Shown here: positions 45,446 to 55,136 of the stretch, piece by piece
How positions within the stretch are numbered: the first letter of the stretch is position 1
How the letters are laid out: every line of letters begins with the position of its first letter
Assembly: GCF_051020515.1 (NCBI RefSeq)
Contig: NZ_CP194857.1
Location: 868,001-932,000, forward strand
DNA: 64,000 nucleotides
Direction of reading: 5' to 3'
Source: CALKWS01 sp051020515
GTDB taxonomy: Bacteria; Actinomycetota; Actinomycetes; Actinomycetales; Beutenbergiaceae
Position numbers and translations under genes: made by a program
The notes under the pieces: model-generated
The model's database searches: none
Seen by the model: only the letters and a program-made list of their open reading frames with translations
What the model was told of the DNA's origin: nothing

Positions 45446-45749
45446 TCACGGGTCGACGTTCATCGCGAAGAAGTTCTCGGCCACCGCAGCCCACAGGGAG
45501 AACGCCGCGACGCCGTGGCCGAATGCCCGGTACCGCGGCCCCCAGCGGCCACCCCGACCTGGCGGCCGCGAAACCAGGGCCAGCCCGCCGGCGAGATTCG
45601 CGGTGCCCCACACCAGGTTCGCCCACCGGCCCGACGTTCGCCCGCCCAGCGGACTCATGTGCTGGTCCGGCGGCGGCGGTGGCCAGATGAGGCAGGCTGT
45701 TCGCGCAGAGCACCCCGGAGATGAAGGACCTCACATTGTCCCGTTGCAT
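45446..45749 (-). CDS. Small membrane protein of unknown function (frameshifted)
   Basis: One frame begins MQRDNVRSFISGVLCANSLPHLATAAAG; near 45655 the reading continues in another frame as MSPLGGRTSGRWANLVWG through AFGHGVAAFSLWAAVAENFF to a stop at 45446. Joined length is about 101 residues with three hydrophobic segments. The ATG at 45749 has TAGATT 6 nt upstream, fitting a leaderless transcript. I do not know a function. The break looks like a single-base error because both halves are hydrophobic and contiguous. Confidence 0.6.
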
Positions 45750-45889
45750 TCCTTGAATCTAATGCGGCGCGCCCGGCGCGGTCCATCAGAATTCCCCGGC
45801 TCCTCCGGGCCCCTGCTGAGGTATGCGACCTCTTGGTCGAGCCGCGTCGCACCCATGGGCGGCGATCGATCGCGCGCTGCGCGCCTGGG

Positions 45890-46800
45890 TCAGGACAACA
45901 CGTCCTTGGTGGCGAACCGTCCGTAGGCCAGGGCGCCGAACACCGCCACGTAACCCGCCTGCAGCAGCGCACTGTCGGCGAAGGAGCCCCAGGCGATCGG
46001 TTGGCGCAGGAGGTCGGCGAAGTCCATCCAGTAGTAGTTCAGCAGCCACGGGTGCAGCCATGCCAACTGGTCGAGCGCCCCGAGCACCTGCATCACGATC
46101 GCCACCACGACCGTGGCCGCCATCGCTCCCACCGGCACCACGGTCAGGGTGGAGATGAACAGTCCGACGACCGCCCCCAGCCCCAGCATCGACACACTCA
46201 CGAATGCGCCGACGAGAAGTGCTCGCCCGAGCGCCTCCCAGGCGCCGATGGTGTCCCCGGAGAGCAACGGCACCGGGTCGACCGGGAAGAGCAGTGCCCC
46301 GATCACCGACCCAGCCGTGACGATCACCGCCGTGGCGAGCACGCAGAACATCGCAATGCCCGCGAACTTGATCAGGAGCAGCCGCCCCCGCCGCACCGGC
46401 GCGAGCAGCAGGTACCGCAAGGTGCCCAGCCCGGCTTCACCGGCGACCGCATCCCCGGCGACCACCCCGACGGTCAGCGGCAGGAACAGAGGGATCGTCA
46501 CGACCAGCGCGGTGATCGAGACGAACAGCCCGTTCTGGGTGACCCGGTCAAGGAACGGCGGCCCCTGGCCGGGCTGCACCGGGTCGGCAGAGACCTTGAC
46601 CACCACAGCGATGAGCACCGGAATCGCGGCGAGCGCCACGAGCATCGCCCAGGTGCGGCGCCGCGCAGCAGCAGCGTCAGTTCCGATGCCCACATCGACC
46701 AACCGCTCCCGCCCGCTCCGGCCGCGGGACCGGTACGCCCGGCGTCCTCGGCCTTCGCGGTGGTCGGCGTGCTCCGCCCGTCCATCGCCTCACCCGGCAA
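45890..46800 (-). CDS. ABC-2 type transporter permease (frameshifted)
   Basis: Membrane subunit of an exporter, about 303 residues after repair. The N-terminal frame gives MWASELTLLLR, the second gives RRRTWAMLVALAAIPVLIAVVVKVSAD and five more helices ending GALAYGRFATKDVLS. One missing C near 46680 explains the break. A TTG at 46800 has GGGGAGG upstream and ATG at 46785 (MDGRSTPTTAKAED) is an alternative; both are close to the ATPase stop. Typical features are the RYLLLAPVRRGRLLLIKF coupling segment and an extracellular loop after helix 1. Confidence 0.83.
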
Positions 46801-47800
46801 CGTCGAACCCCTCCCCGGTCAGCGCGACGAACCGCTCCTCGAGCGTTTCGCGCACGACGCCGAAGCCTCTGAGCCGTACCCCGCCGGCGACGAGTTCGGC
46901 CGCGATGGTCTCCGGTAGGTGTCGCTCCTGCAGAACGGCGGTGACGACGGCGACGCGTTCCGGCGTCGAGGAGACCGGGGGCGTCGCAAGGTCGGTCGCC
47001 GCGTCCGCAGCGTTCCCCGTCCCCGGTCCCTCGTCGTCGGAGGTGCGCAGTCCGATCCGGGACAGCACCGCGCGGGCGCACTGCGGGTCGGGCGTGACCA
47101 CCCGCACCCGCGCCTGCCCCAGATCCTGCAGATCGGCCAGGCTGCCCTGGGCGACTAACCGGCCTCGGCTCATCACTCCGACATGGCTGCAGGTCTGCTC
47201 CACCTCGGCCAGCAGGTGGCTGGAGACCAGCACGGTCGCCCCCTCCCCGGTGAGGGACCGCACCAGCGTCCGCACCTCCCGGGTGCCCTGCGGGTCCAGC
47301 CCGTTGGTCGGTTCGTCGAGCACGAGCAGTTCCCGTGGCATCAGGAGGGCGCCGGCGATCCCGAGTCGCTGCTTCATGCCCAGGGAGTAGGCGCGCACCC
47401 GCTTGGTTCCGGCGTGACTCAGACCGACCTTCTCCAGTGCCGCCGCCACGCGGGTCTCCCGGGTGCGGGGCGGGGCGGCAGGGTTGGCCGCATCCAGGCG
47501 CCGCAGGTTCGCCGCACCGGACAAGTAGGGATAGTGCGCGGGTCCTTCCACGAGGGCGCCGACTCGTGGCAGGACCTCACCCAGGCCCTGTGGCATGTGG
47601 TGCCCGAGCACGTGCGCGGTGCCGGCCGTGGCCGAGGCCAGCCCGAGCAGCAGTCGGATCGTGGTGGTCTTGCCCGAGCCGTTGGGCCCGAGGAACCCGA
47701 ACACGCTTCCGCGCGGGACCACGAGGTCGAGGTCGTCGACGGCCTTGTGCGTACCGAACGTCTTGGTCAGGCCCTCGGTGCGGACGGCGAGTTCGGTCAC
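46790..47800 (-). CDS. ABC transporter ATP-binding protein (ABC-2 exporter)
   Basis: 336 residues. Walker A GPNGSGKTT, Q-loop region (LPRVGALVEGP), signature YSLGMKQRLGIAGAL, Walker B LLVLDEPTNGLDP and switch His in VSSHLLAEVEQTC. It carries a C-terminal accessory domain of about 110 residues typical of drug- or peptide-export ATPases. Its start overlaps the stop of the LolA-like gene by ATGA, and the permease starts at its end, forming a three-gene operon. Confidence 0.93.
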   Translation of the reverse strand: MTELAVRTEGLTKTFGTHKAVDDLDLVVPRGSVFGFLGPNGSGKTTTIRLLLGLASATAGTAHVLGHHMPQGLGEVLPRVGALVEGPAHYPYLSGAANLRRLDAANPAAPPRTRETRVAAALEKVGLSHAGTKRVRAYSLGMKQRLGIAGALLMPRELLVLDEPTNGLDPQGTREVRTLVRSLTGEGATVLVSSHLLAEVEQTCSHVGVMSRGRLVAQGSLADLQDLGQARVRVVTPDPQCARAVLSRIGLRTSDDEGPGTGNAADAATDLATPPVSSTPERVAVVTAVLQERHLPETIAAELVAGGVRLRGFGVVRETLEERFVALTGEGFDVAG

Positions 47801-48989
47801 GACCCGGCGAGGGACTGCAGGTACTCCGGGGTGACGGCACCGATCAGGGCCTGCCCGTCGTCGGTTACCAGCACGGACAGCAGGTTTGTGGACAGCAGAC
47901 GCCCGGCGCCGGTGTCCTGGGTGAGTTCGCGCACGAGTGGATCATCCAGTGCGCCGGATTCGTCCACCGGTAGCACCAGGACCGCGTCCCAACCCTGCCC
48001 GATCACCACGTGGTCGTCCGGCTTCTCGGGTGCCCCGGTCCCGGCCCCCTCCGGGCACGGCGGGAGCTCCACCTCCTCCACGCTCGCCCCGGCGGGCGGG
48101 GTGAAGTCGAAGAGCGTGGCATCGGGGGGCTCGAACGTGATCGCGCTGTACTGGGCCCGAAACCCGGTTCGTCCTGGCCGCGGGCGTGCACGGTGACGCC
48201 CAGCGGGAAGCCCGTCTCTGCGTCGACGGCCAAGGCCACCTGCTCCACCAGGGAGTGTTCGCTGCCGGGCGCCAGCACCAGGGTGTAGGCCGAACGCCCG
48301 GCCACGCGTTCGCCCGCGCCGACGGTGACGTCGGTATCGGTCTCCAGGGCCTGCAGAACGTCGGCGGCGACCTCATCCGGTGTGGGGACCGGCCCGGGGC
48401 CAGGCGGCTGGCCGCCGTGGTCGAACCAGGAACCGTGTGGCCCCTGGCCGGGGCGGCACACCTCGTCGCCGGGTGCCGGCAACGCCAGGTGGGTGGCGGC
48501 ATTCTCACGGGAGTCGTAGAACCACACCTCCTCCTCGGTGCGGATCACGTTCCGTTCGGCCAGATCGTCCAGCACCTGGATGCGCCCCTGCTGCCCGTCG
48601 ACGTAGACCCGTGCGGTGTGCTCGCCGGTCAGCAACTCCAGGACCTCACCCACTCCGGAGCCGCCGCGCTGCCCGGCGTTCTCATCACCGGCGCCCTGGG
48701 TCTGCTCCGGTGCGGCATCCTCAGCGAGATCCGGTGCCGGCATGCCGCCGCGGTTCCCGTGGCCGAAGGCACCATCCAGGCCGGACAGATCGGGCAGTCC
48801 GAGTTCGGTGCTCGTCTGGAACTCCCCGGAGAATGCCTCCACCGAGTGCTCGGCCACCATGGTCAGGACGTCCTCGGGTGACTTCTCGGGCAGGTCGGCC
48901 GAATCGGCCTGCGCCGCGAGCCCGACCCCGCCCGCGATCACGACGCCGACCACTGCGGCCGGTAGCCAGCGGTGCCATCTGCGGGTCAT
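47797..48989 (-). CDS. LolA/RseB-like lipoprotein-carrier-fold secreted protein (frameshifted)
   Basis: Begins with a signal peptide MTRRWHRWLPAAVVGVVIAG ending near AAQADS, with no lipobox. The body resembles LolA/RseB half-barrels: VAEHSVEAFSGEFQTSTELG, ARVYVDGQQGRIQVLDDLAERNVI and EVWFYDSRENAATHLAL. Near 48155 a base is missing; the other frame continues AQYSAITFEPPDATLFDFTPPAG to the stop at 47797. Repaired length is about 398 residues. AAGGAGGT 4 nt before the ATG is an excellent ribosome-binding site. Operon with an ABC-2 exporter suggests sensing or handling a lipophilic cargo at the outer membrane face (inference). Confidence 0.8.
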
Positions 48990-49108
48990 CGTGACCTCCT
49001 TGAGAGTGCTGGTTCGACCATACGCCCCGCCGTGGCCGCCGACCAGTACTCACCATTCCCGGTGCGATAAGGCGCCCGCGGCGGGTACGGACCTCGGCTG
49101 AGCGTTGC

Positions 49109-49724
49109 TCAGAGTTTGGAGAACATCGCCTCGAAGGAGGGGACGTCGTCGTACAGGTCGCCCGGGGGTCTCGTCCCGGGCCGCCACGAGTTCGGCGAGT
49201 TCGCGACCGGCCCGGCTGATCCGGGCCGGGAGCGGATTGACGTCGTCGGCCTGACCGGACCAGTCGTCGGTGGCGACGAACACCGCGGTGGTGACCACGT
49301 CGGTCCGCAGGTAGGTGAACATCGGCCGGATCGCGTACTCCAGCGCCAGGGAGTGCCGCGCGGTACCGCCGGTGGCCCCCAGCAGTACCGGCATCCCGGT
49401 CAGGGCCTCCTTCTCGATGATGTCCACGAAGGACTTGAACAACCCCGACGCTCCGGTGGTGTAGATCGGGCTGACGGCGATGACGCCGTCGGCGGCGGCG
49501 AGGCGCTCCAGCACTCCCTTGAGGTCTCCGGAGGGGAACCCGGACAGCATCGCGTTGACGGTGTCGTGGGCGTGGTCGCGCAGTTCCACGACCTCCACCT
49601 GCGCCTGGACGCCGCGGGCCTTGAGTTCACTCACGGCGGCCTCGACCAGCCGGTCGGTGAGCAGCCGGGTCGAGGAGGGCTTGTTCAGGCCACCGGAGAT
49701 GGCGACGATCGTGCGGGTAGTCAT
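49109..49724 (-). CDS. NADPH-dependent FMN reductase, CE1759 type (frameshift near C-terminus)
   Basis: Supplies reduced flavin to the adjacent monooxygenase. The fold signature is TIVAISGGLNKPSSTRLLTD at the start and SPIYTTGASGLFKSFVDII in the middle. As written the frame reads to 49050 with an Arg-rich tail. Removing one base from GGGGG at 49164-49168 (plus strand) gives DETPGDLYDDVPSFEAMF and the stop at 49109, about 205 residues, the family length. It lies 18 bp after the LLM oxidoreductase gene. Confidence 0.88.
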
Positions 49725-49742
49725 CAGGGGTGAGTCCTTTCT

Positions 49743-50942
49743 TCAGAGTCCGAACGCGGCGCCACGCTGGGCGGCGCCGGCGGCGGCGGTAGCGACGTCG
49801 TCCTCGGCTCGGCGGCCGGTCCAGCGGTCCTCGCCGGCCACGTGCTGGCCCTGGGACGTGCCGGCCTCGGCGACCTGGGCCACCCGGTCGGCGTGGCTGG
49901 GCGGGTTCGAGGGGACATGCGCGGGACGGGCTGCCTCGTTGATCTCGCGCAGCGCCGGCACGATCTCCTCGGCCAGGATGTCGATCTGCTCCAGCACCGT
50001 CTTCAACGGCAACCCGGCGTGATCGATGAGGAACAACTGCCGCTGATAGTCGCCCACGTGCTCGCGCATCGTGGCGTAGCGGTCGATGATCTGCTGCGGT
50101 GAACCCACGGTCAGGGGGGTCTCGCGGGTGAAGTCCTCCATCGAGGGTCCGTGACCGTAGACCGGGGCGTTGTCGAAGTAGGGCCGGAACTCGTTCCACG
50201 CGTCCTGGGAATTCTTCCGGGCGAAGAACTGTCCGCCCAGGCCCACGATCGCCTGGTCCGCCTTGCCGTGGCCGTAGTGCTCGAAGCGCTTCCGGTAGAA
50301 ACTGACCATCTTCTTGGTGTGGTCGATCGGCCAGAAGATGTTGTTGTGCAGGAACCCGTCGCCGTAGAAGGCGGCCTGCTCGGCGATCTCGGGGGTACGG
50401 ATGGAGCCGTGCCACACGAACGGCGGCACCCCGTCCAGCGGGCGGGGGGTGGCGGTGAAGCCCTGCAGCGGAGTGCGGAACTTCCCGTCCCAGTCCACCA
50501 CGTCCTCGGTCCACAGGCGGCGCAGCAGGGCGTAGTTCTCGATCGCGAGGTTCACGCCCTGGCGGATGTCCTGGCCGAACCAGGGGTAGACCGGGCCGGT
50601 GTTACCGCGGCCCAACATCAGGTCCATCCGGCCGTCTGCGAGCACCTGCAGCATGGCGTAGTCCTCGGCGATCTTCACCGGGTCGTTGGTGGTGATCAGG
50701 GTGGTCGCGGTGGACAGCGTGATGTGCTTGGTGGTCCCGGCCAGGTAGCCCAGCATCGTGGTGGGCGAGGAGGCCACGAACGGCGGGTTGTGGTGTTCAC
50801 CGGTGGCGAAGACGTCCAACCCCGCCTGATCGGCGTGCTGGGCGATGGTCATCATCGCCCGTACCCGCTCGGTGTCGTTCGGCGTGTGACCGGTGCTGGG
50901 GTCAGTGGTGACGTCACTGACGCTGAAGATTCCGAACTGCAT
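49743..50942 (-). CDS. LLM class flavin-dependent oxidoreductase, CE1758 type
   Basis: 399-residue luciferase-like monooxygenase that uses FMNH2 and O2. Features are the N-terminal QFGIFSVSDVTTDPSTGHTP, FATGEHHNPPFVASSP, LGRGNTGPVYPWFGQD and the terminal helical region. A disordered, Ala/Gly-rich tail of about 50 residues is longer than usual. GAGAGG lies 7-8 nt before the ATG. The operon with a CE1759 reductase is a recurring two-component pair in actinobacteria; the substrate is unknown. Confidence 0.92.
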   Translation of the reverse strand: MQFGIFSVSDVTTDPSTGHTPNDTERVRAMMTIAQHADQAGLDVFATGEHHNPPFVASSPTTMLGYLAGTTKHITLSTATTLITTNDPVKIAEDYAMLQVLADGRMDLMLGRGNTGPVYPWFGQDIRQGVNLAIENYALLRRLWTEDVVDWDGKFRTPLQGFTATPRPLDGVPPFVWHGSIRTPEIAEQAAFYGDGFLHNNIFWPIDHTKKMVSFYRKRFEHYGHGKADQAIVGLGGQFFARKNSQDAWNEFRPYFDNAPVYGHGPSMEDFTRETPLTVGSPQQIIDRYATMREHVGDYQRQLFLIDHAGLPLKTVLEQIDILAEEIVPALREINEAARPAHVPSNPPSHADRVAQVAEAGTSQGQHVAGEDRWTGRRAEDDVATAAAGAAQRGAAFGL

Positions 50943-50966
50943 GGTGCAGGCCTCTCAAGAAACTCG

Positions 50967-50978
50967 ATGCATTTGCAT
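50967..50978 (-). promoter_or_regulatory. Operator-like inverted repeat upstream of the LLM gene
   Basis: ATGCATTTGCAT is an inverted repeat with 5-bp arms and a 2-bp centre in an AT-rich island 25 bp before the start codon. TATAT-like sequence beside it could be the -10. A MarR-type or similar repressor site is plausible. The rest of 50943-51202 shows no gene. Confidence 0.42.
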
Positions 50979-51202
50979 ATACACCCCTACAAACATCACC
51001 GCCACCGGATCTATTCCGGCACACTGCCGCCCTCGAGAACGAGCGTTGTGGTCGACGGCGACGTTCCTACCACTCGCCCTCGACCGCCAGGGTCGCCCTC
51101 GGCGGTGGTGGTTGCGGTGAGGGCGGCGTGGGTGGCGGCGGGGGGGCGGCCGGTGTGGGGTGACCCGACCTTCTGCGGGGTGGGGTTGTTAGACTCGGAG
51201 AT

Positions 51203-51285
51203 CACGACACGGGGTGCCGCCCACCGCGCGGCTGAGATGACACCCGTCGAACCTGCACTAGTTCGTACTAGCGAAGGGAATGTCC
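51203..51285 (+). ncRNA. TPP riboswitch (THI element)
   Basis: The conserved parts are ACACGGGGTGCCG, the pyrimidine-sensing core GGCTGAGATGACACCCG, CGAACCTG and the closing AGCGAAGGGAA. The purine-rich end overlaps the ribosome-binding site of thiM (GAAGGGA), so thiamine pyrophosphate should block translation initiation. It precedes thiMED. Confidence 0.95.
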
Positions 51286-52170
51286 ATGACTGATGTCTCC
51301 GGTCACACCGAATCGGTAGGCCTTCCGGAGGCGGTCGACGTGACAGAGCAGGCCGCGCACCTGCTGCGAGCCCTGCGGGAGCACAGCCCGTTGGTGCACA
51401 ACATCACCAACCACGTGGCTACGAACTTCTCCGCCAACGCGTTACTGGCGATCGGGGCGGCACCGGCCATGGTGGACACGGCCGAGGAGGCGGGGGTGTT
51501 CGCCCCGATGGCTTCCGGACTGCTGATCAACCTGGGCACGTTGTCCCATCAGCAGCGCGACGCCGGCCGGGCGGCGGTGAGCGCCGCGAGCGAAGCCGGC
51601 ACCCCGTGGGTGCTTGACCCGGTGGCGATCGGAGCCCTGCCGTTGCGCACCGGTTTCGCCGCCGAACTGCTCGCCGCCGGGCCCACGGCAGTGCGCGGCA
51701 ACGCCTCGGAGATCATCGCACTGGCAGGCGCCGGGGCCGGTGGGCGCGGGGTGGATTCCGCAGACGACACCGACACAGCCGCCCCGGTCGCCGCAGCCCT
51801 GGCCCGCGAGACCTCGATGGTGGTGGCGGTCTCCGGTGCGCGTGACCTCATCACCGACGGGTCAGCGGCCATCAGGGTCGATAACGGCCACCCGCTGCTC
51901 ACCCGGATCACCGGCGCCGGCTGCGCACTCGGCTCGATCATCGCCGCGATGCTCGGTGCCCGTGGGACCACCAGCGCGCTGACCGCGGTAGCCGCCGCGC
52001 ACGTGGTCTACGGCATCGCCGCCGAACAGGCTGCCACCGACGCTCACGGCCCGGGCACGTTCCTGCCCGCGTTCCTGGACGCACTGGCCGGCATCACCCC
52101 GGAGCAGGTGATCGAGCAGGCTCGGGTCGAGGTGCTGGCGGCACCGGCGCCGGACCCGCAGGAGGCCTGA
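51286..52170 (+). CDS. thiM: Hydroxyethylthiazole kinase
   Basis: Phosphorylates 4-methyl-5-(2-hydroxyethyl)thiazole for thiamine salvage. 294 residues with SPLVHNITNHVATNFSANALLAIGAAPAM, LINLGTLS, WVLDPVAIGA and the anion-hole motif TRITGAGCALGSIIAAM. I place the start at 51286 because GAAGGGA is 6 nt upstream; an ATG at 51280 is also in frame. First gene of thiMED, controlled by the TPP riboswitch. Confidence 0.96.
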   Translation: MTDVSGHTESVGLPEAVDVTEQAAHLLRALREHSPLVHNITNHVATNFSANALLAIGAAPAMVDTAEEAGVFAPMASGLLINLGTLSHQQRDAGRAAVSAASEAGTPWVLDPVAIGALPLRTGFAAELLAAGPTAVRGNASEIIALAGAGAGGRGVDSADDTDTAAPVAAALARETSMVVAVSGARDLITDGSAAIRVDNGHPLLTRITGAGCALGSIIAAMLGARGTTSALTAVAAAHVVYGIAAEQAATDAHGPGTFLPAFLDALAGITPEQVIEQARVEVLAAPAPDPQEA

Positions 52171-52839
52171 ATGCAGCCGGGCATCTACCTGGTCACCGAC
52201 CGCGAGTTGTGCGCACCGCGCGGCGTGCCCGCCACGGTGGCAGCCGCGGTGGCCGGGGGGGTGCACACCGTGCAACTGCGGGACAAGGAGGCCGACCTGG
52301 ACGATCACCTGCGTCAGTTGACGCACCTCGCCGAGGTGATCGATGGCCGGGCGCGCCTGCTCGTCAACGACCGGCTCGACGCCGTCGTCGCCGCACGCAG
52401 CCGCGGCCTGCCGGTGCACGGGGTGCACCTGGGGCAACTCGATGACGCAGCGGTCGCGGCCCGTGCGGAACTGGGACCGGAGGCGATCGTCGGTCTCACT
52501 GCCAATACAGTCGCGCACCTAGAAGCCGTCGCCGCCCTACCCGGGGGCACCGTCGACTACCTGGGAGTGGGGGTGATCCGGCCGACGACGACGAAGACCG
52601 ACCACCCGGACGCGCTCGGTATCGAGGGGTTCGGCCGGTTCGCCGCCCGGACGCCGCTGCCGTGCGTGGCGATCGGCGGCGTGCGGCCCGAGGACGCCGG
52701 GCCGCTGCGGCGGGCCGGGGCCGGCGGGGTGGCAGTGGTCTCGGCGTTGTGTGCGGCGCCGGATCCCGAGACGGTGGCCCGGGGGCTGCGTACCGACTGG
52801 GACGCCGCAGGATCCGGCCCGGGCAAGGCCGGCGCATGA
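52171..52839 (+). CDS. thiE: Thiamine-phosphate synthase
   Basis: Joins HMP-PP and the thiazole phosphate to thiamine phosphate. The 222-residue TIM barrel shows VHTVQLRDKEAD, LLVNDRLDAVVA, GVHLGQLDDA, DYLGVGVIRPTTTKTDH (pyrophosphate site) and AIGGVRPEDA. It starts directly at the thiM stop and overlaps thiD by ATGA, so all three are co-translated. Confidence 0.96.
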   Translation: MQPGIYLVTDRELCAPRGVPATVAAAVAGGVHTVQLRDKEADLDDHLRQLTHLAEVIDGRARLLVNDRLDAVVAARSRGLPVHGVHLGQLDDAAVAARAELGPEAIVGLTANTVAHLEAVAALPGGTVDYLGVGVIRPTTTKTDHPDALGIEGFGRFAARTPLPCVAIGGVRPEDAGPLRRAGAGGVAVVSALCAAPDPETVARGLRTDWDAAGSGPGKAGA

Positions 52840-53666
52840 GCATTCCGCGCGTCTTGTCCATCGCCGGATCCGACCCCTCCGGGGGCGCGGGGATCCAGGC
52901 GGACATCAAGTCGATCGCGGCCAACGGCGGATACGGCATGGCGGCGGTCACTGCGCTGACCGCACAGAACACCCGCGGGGTCCGGGGTGTGCACGTCCCC
53001 CCACCGCAGTTCCTGGTCGACCAACTCGAGGCGATCAGCGAGGACATCCGGGTCGATGCGGTCAAGATCGGGATGCTGGCAAACACGGCCACCATCGAGG
53101 TGGTCACCGGGTGGCTGGAGCGCAGCACGGCAGCCTACGTGGTGCTCGATCCGGTGATGGTGGCCACCAGCGGAGACCGACTGCTGGACGCCGATACCTC
53201 CGGGGCGCTGTCCGGCCTCATCGCACGGGCCGGGTTGATCACCCCGAACATCCCCGAACTGGCTGTGCTCGCCGAAACCGAGACCGCTGGGGACTGGGAG
53301 GAGGCAACGGCGCAGGCGCGCCAGGTGGCCAGGAAGTACGGGGTGAGCGTGCTGGCCAAGGGCGGGCACCTGCCCGGGGAACGGGCCACCGATCTGCTGG
53401 TCTGGCCCGGTGGCAGCGTCACCCAGGTGTCCTCGGCGTGGATCGACACTCCCAACACCCACGGCACCGGTTGCTCGCTCTCCTCGGCGATCGCTACCCG
53501 GGTGGTCGAGCGTGAGGGCGACTGGGAGTCCGCCGTGCGCGTGGCCAAGGCCTGGCTCACCACCGCCCTGGCCGCTGCCGATGACCTCCAGGTCGGCTCC
53601 GGCCACGGCCCACTGCACCACTTCGCGGGCTCACCCGGGGCCGGTCGCCGCGCCCGGCGCGGGTGA
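52836..53666 (+). CDS. thiD: Hydroxymethylpyrimidine/phosphomethylpyrimidine kinase
   Basis: Makes HMP-PP from HMP. 276 residues with RVLSIAGSDPSGGAGIQADIKS, TALTAQNT, DAVKIGMLAN, VVLDPVMVATSGDRLL, LITPNIPELAVL and the catalytic DTPNTHGTGCSLSSAIA. The last 15 residues are Arg/Gly-rich. It ends 4 bp before the convergent aldehyde dehydrogenase stop, with no terminator hairpin between. Confidence 0.96.
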   Translation: MSIPRVLSIAGSDPSGGAGIQADIKSIAANGGYGMAAVTALTAQNTRGVRGVHVPPPQFLVDQLEAISEDIRVDAVKIGMLANTATIEVVTGWLERSTAAYVVLDPVMVATSGDRLLDADTSGALSGLIARAGLITPNIPELAVLAETETAGDWEEATAQARQVARKYGVSVLAKGGHLPGERATDLLVWPGGSVTQVSSAWIDTPNTHGTGCSLSSAIATRVVEREGDWESAVRVAKAWLTTALAAADDLQVGSGHGPLHHFAGSPGAGRRARRG

Positions 53667-53669
53667 GCC

Positions 53670-55124
53670 TCAGGCGGGCCGGAACCCGGTGGTCTCCGGG
53701 GGCACCTGGTGCCGGATCATCACGTGCCGCGTCACCGAGTAGTCCAGCACCGGTTCGATGCTCATGTCCTTGCCGAAGCCTGACCCCTTCACTCCCCCGT
53801 GCGGGGCCTCCGAAGCGATCGGCAGGTGGTCGTTGATCCAGGTCACCCCCACCTCCAACCGGTGGCTGACCCGGATCGCCCGGGCCACATCGGAGGTCCA
53901 CACCGAGGAGGCCAGCCCGTAGGCGCTGTCATTGGCCAGAGCCACCGCCTGCTCCTCATCGTCGAAGGGCAGCGCCACCAGCACCGGTCCGAACACCTCG
54001 CCCTGGACGAGTTCGGAGTCCTGCGCGGCGCCGACCACCAGGGTGGGCGGGTAGAAGAACCCCGGCCCTTCCAGCGGCTCCCCGCCGGTGAGCACCTCGC
54101 CCCCCTGGCTCACCGCGCGAGTGACGAAGCCGTGCACCCGCTCCCGGTGGGCGGCGGAGATCAGTGGTCCGATGTGGGTCGCTGGGTCGTGGGGGTCCCC
54201 GGCCACCACGGTTTCCATGACGGCCCGCAGGGCATCGACCCCCTGATCGAAGATCTCCCGCTGCAGGTAGACCCGGGTCGCGGCGGTGCAGTCCTGACCG
54301 GTGGAGTAGGTGGCGCCCATCGCCACCGCGTGGGCCATCTGGGCGATGTCGGCGTCGGAGAAGACCACCGCCGGGGCCTTGCCGCCCAGTTCCAGGTGCA
54401 CCCGTTTGACGCCCTCGACCGCCCCGCGCATCACCGCCTTGCCGGTCTGGGTGGACCCGGTCACGCTGACCATGTCCACCCCGGCGTGCCCGGCCAGCGC
54501 CGCGCCCACATCACCGTCTCCGGCGACCACCCCGAGCGCCCCCTCGGGCAGCCCGCACTCGGCGGCCAGTTCGGCGATCCGAACGGTGCTGCTCGGCGTC
54601 AACGGGGCCGGTTTGATCACCACCGAGTTGCCCGCGGCCAGTGCGGGTCCGATCTTCCACACCGCCATCACCAGCGGGAAGTTCCACGGGGCGATACTGG
54701 CCACCACCCCCACCGGGCGGCGCACCATCATCGAGGTGTACCCGTCGGAGAACACCCCGGCCCCGGTGCCGTCGGTGGAACGGGCCGCCCCGGCGAAGAA
54801 GCGTAGGTTGTCCGCGGCGAACGGGATCTCCCCCTCGGCCACCACGGTCCACGGCTTACCGGTCTCGGCCACCTCCAACGCCGCCAGTTCATCGGTGTGC
54901 GCCTCCAGCGCATCGGCGAGCCGCAACAGCACCCGCGCGCGTTCGGAGGGGGTTCGCCCGGCCCAGTCCGGCGCCGCCGCACCCGCGCTCGCCACGGCGG
55001 CATCGACGTCGTCGATCGTGGACAGGCGCACCGTGCGGGTGACCTCCCCCGTGGCGGGGTTGATCAGGTCCAGGAGTGTGCCCGCGGCGGCCGAGGGCCG
55101 TTCGGTGGAGACGGAGTCAGTCAT
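53670..55124 (-). CDS. Aldehyde dehydrogenase, aminobutyraldehyde dehydrogenase-like
   Basis: 484-residue NAD(P)-dependent enzyme oxidising an aldehyde to an acid. Family sites are APWNFPLVMAVWKIGPALAAGN, SVTGSTQTGKAVM, LELGGKAPAVVF (general base Glu) and GQDCTAATRVY (catalytic Cys). The closest match in style is gamma-aminobutyraldehyde dehydrogenase of putrescine degradation. The FAD amine oxidase and the semialdehyde dehydrogenase downstream in the window would complete a putrescine-to-succinate route (inference). Confidence 0.87.
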   Translation of the reverse strand: MTDSVSTERPSAAAGTLLDLINPATGEVTRTVRLSTIDDVDAAVASAGAAAPDWAGRTPSERARVLLRLADALEAHTDELAALEVAETGKPWTVVAEGEIPFAADNLRFFAGAARSTDGTGAGVFSDGYTSMMVRRPVGVVASIAPWNFPLVMAVWKIGPALAAGNSVVIKPAPLTPSSTVRIAELAAECGLPEGALGVVAGDGDVGAALAGHAGVDMVSVTGSTQTGKAVMRGAVEGVKRVHLELGGKAPAVVFSDADIAQMAHAVAMGATYSTGQDCTAATRVYLQREIFDQGVDALRAVMETVVAGDPHDPATHIGPLISAAHRERVHGFVTRAVSQGGEVLTGGEPLEGPGFFYPPTLVVGAAQDSELVQGEVFGPVLVALPFDDEEQAVALANDSAYGLASSVWTSDVARAIRVSHRLEVGVTWINDHLPIASEAPHGGVKGSGFGKDMSIEPVLDYSVTRHVMIRHQVPPETTGFRPA

Positions 55125-55136
55125 GGGCCGAGCCTC

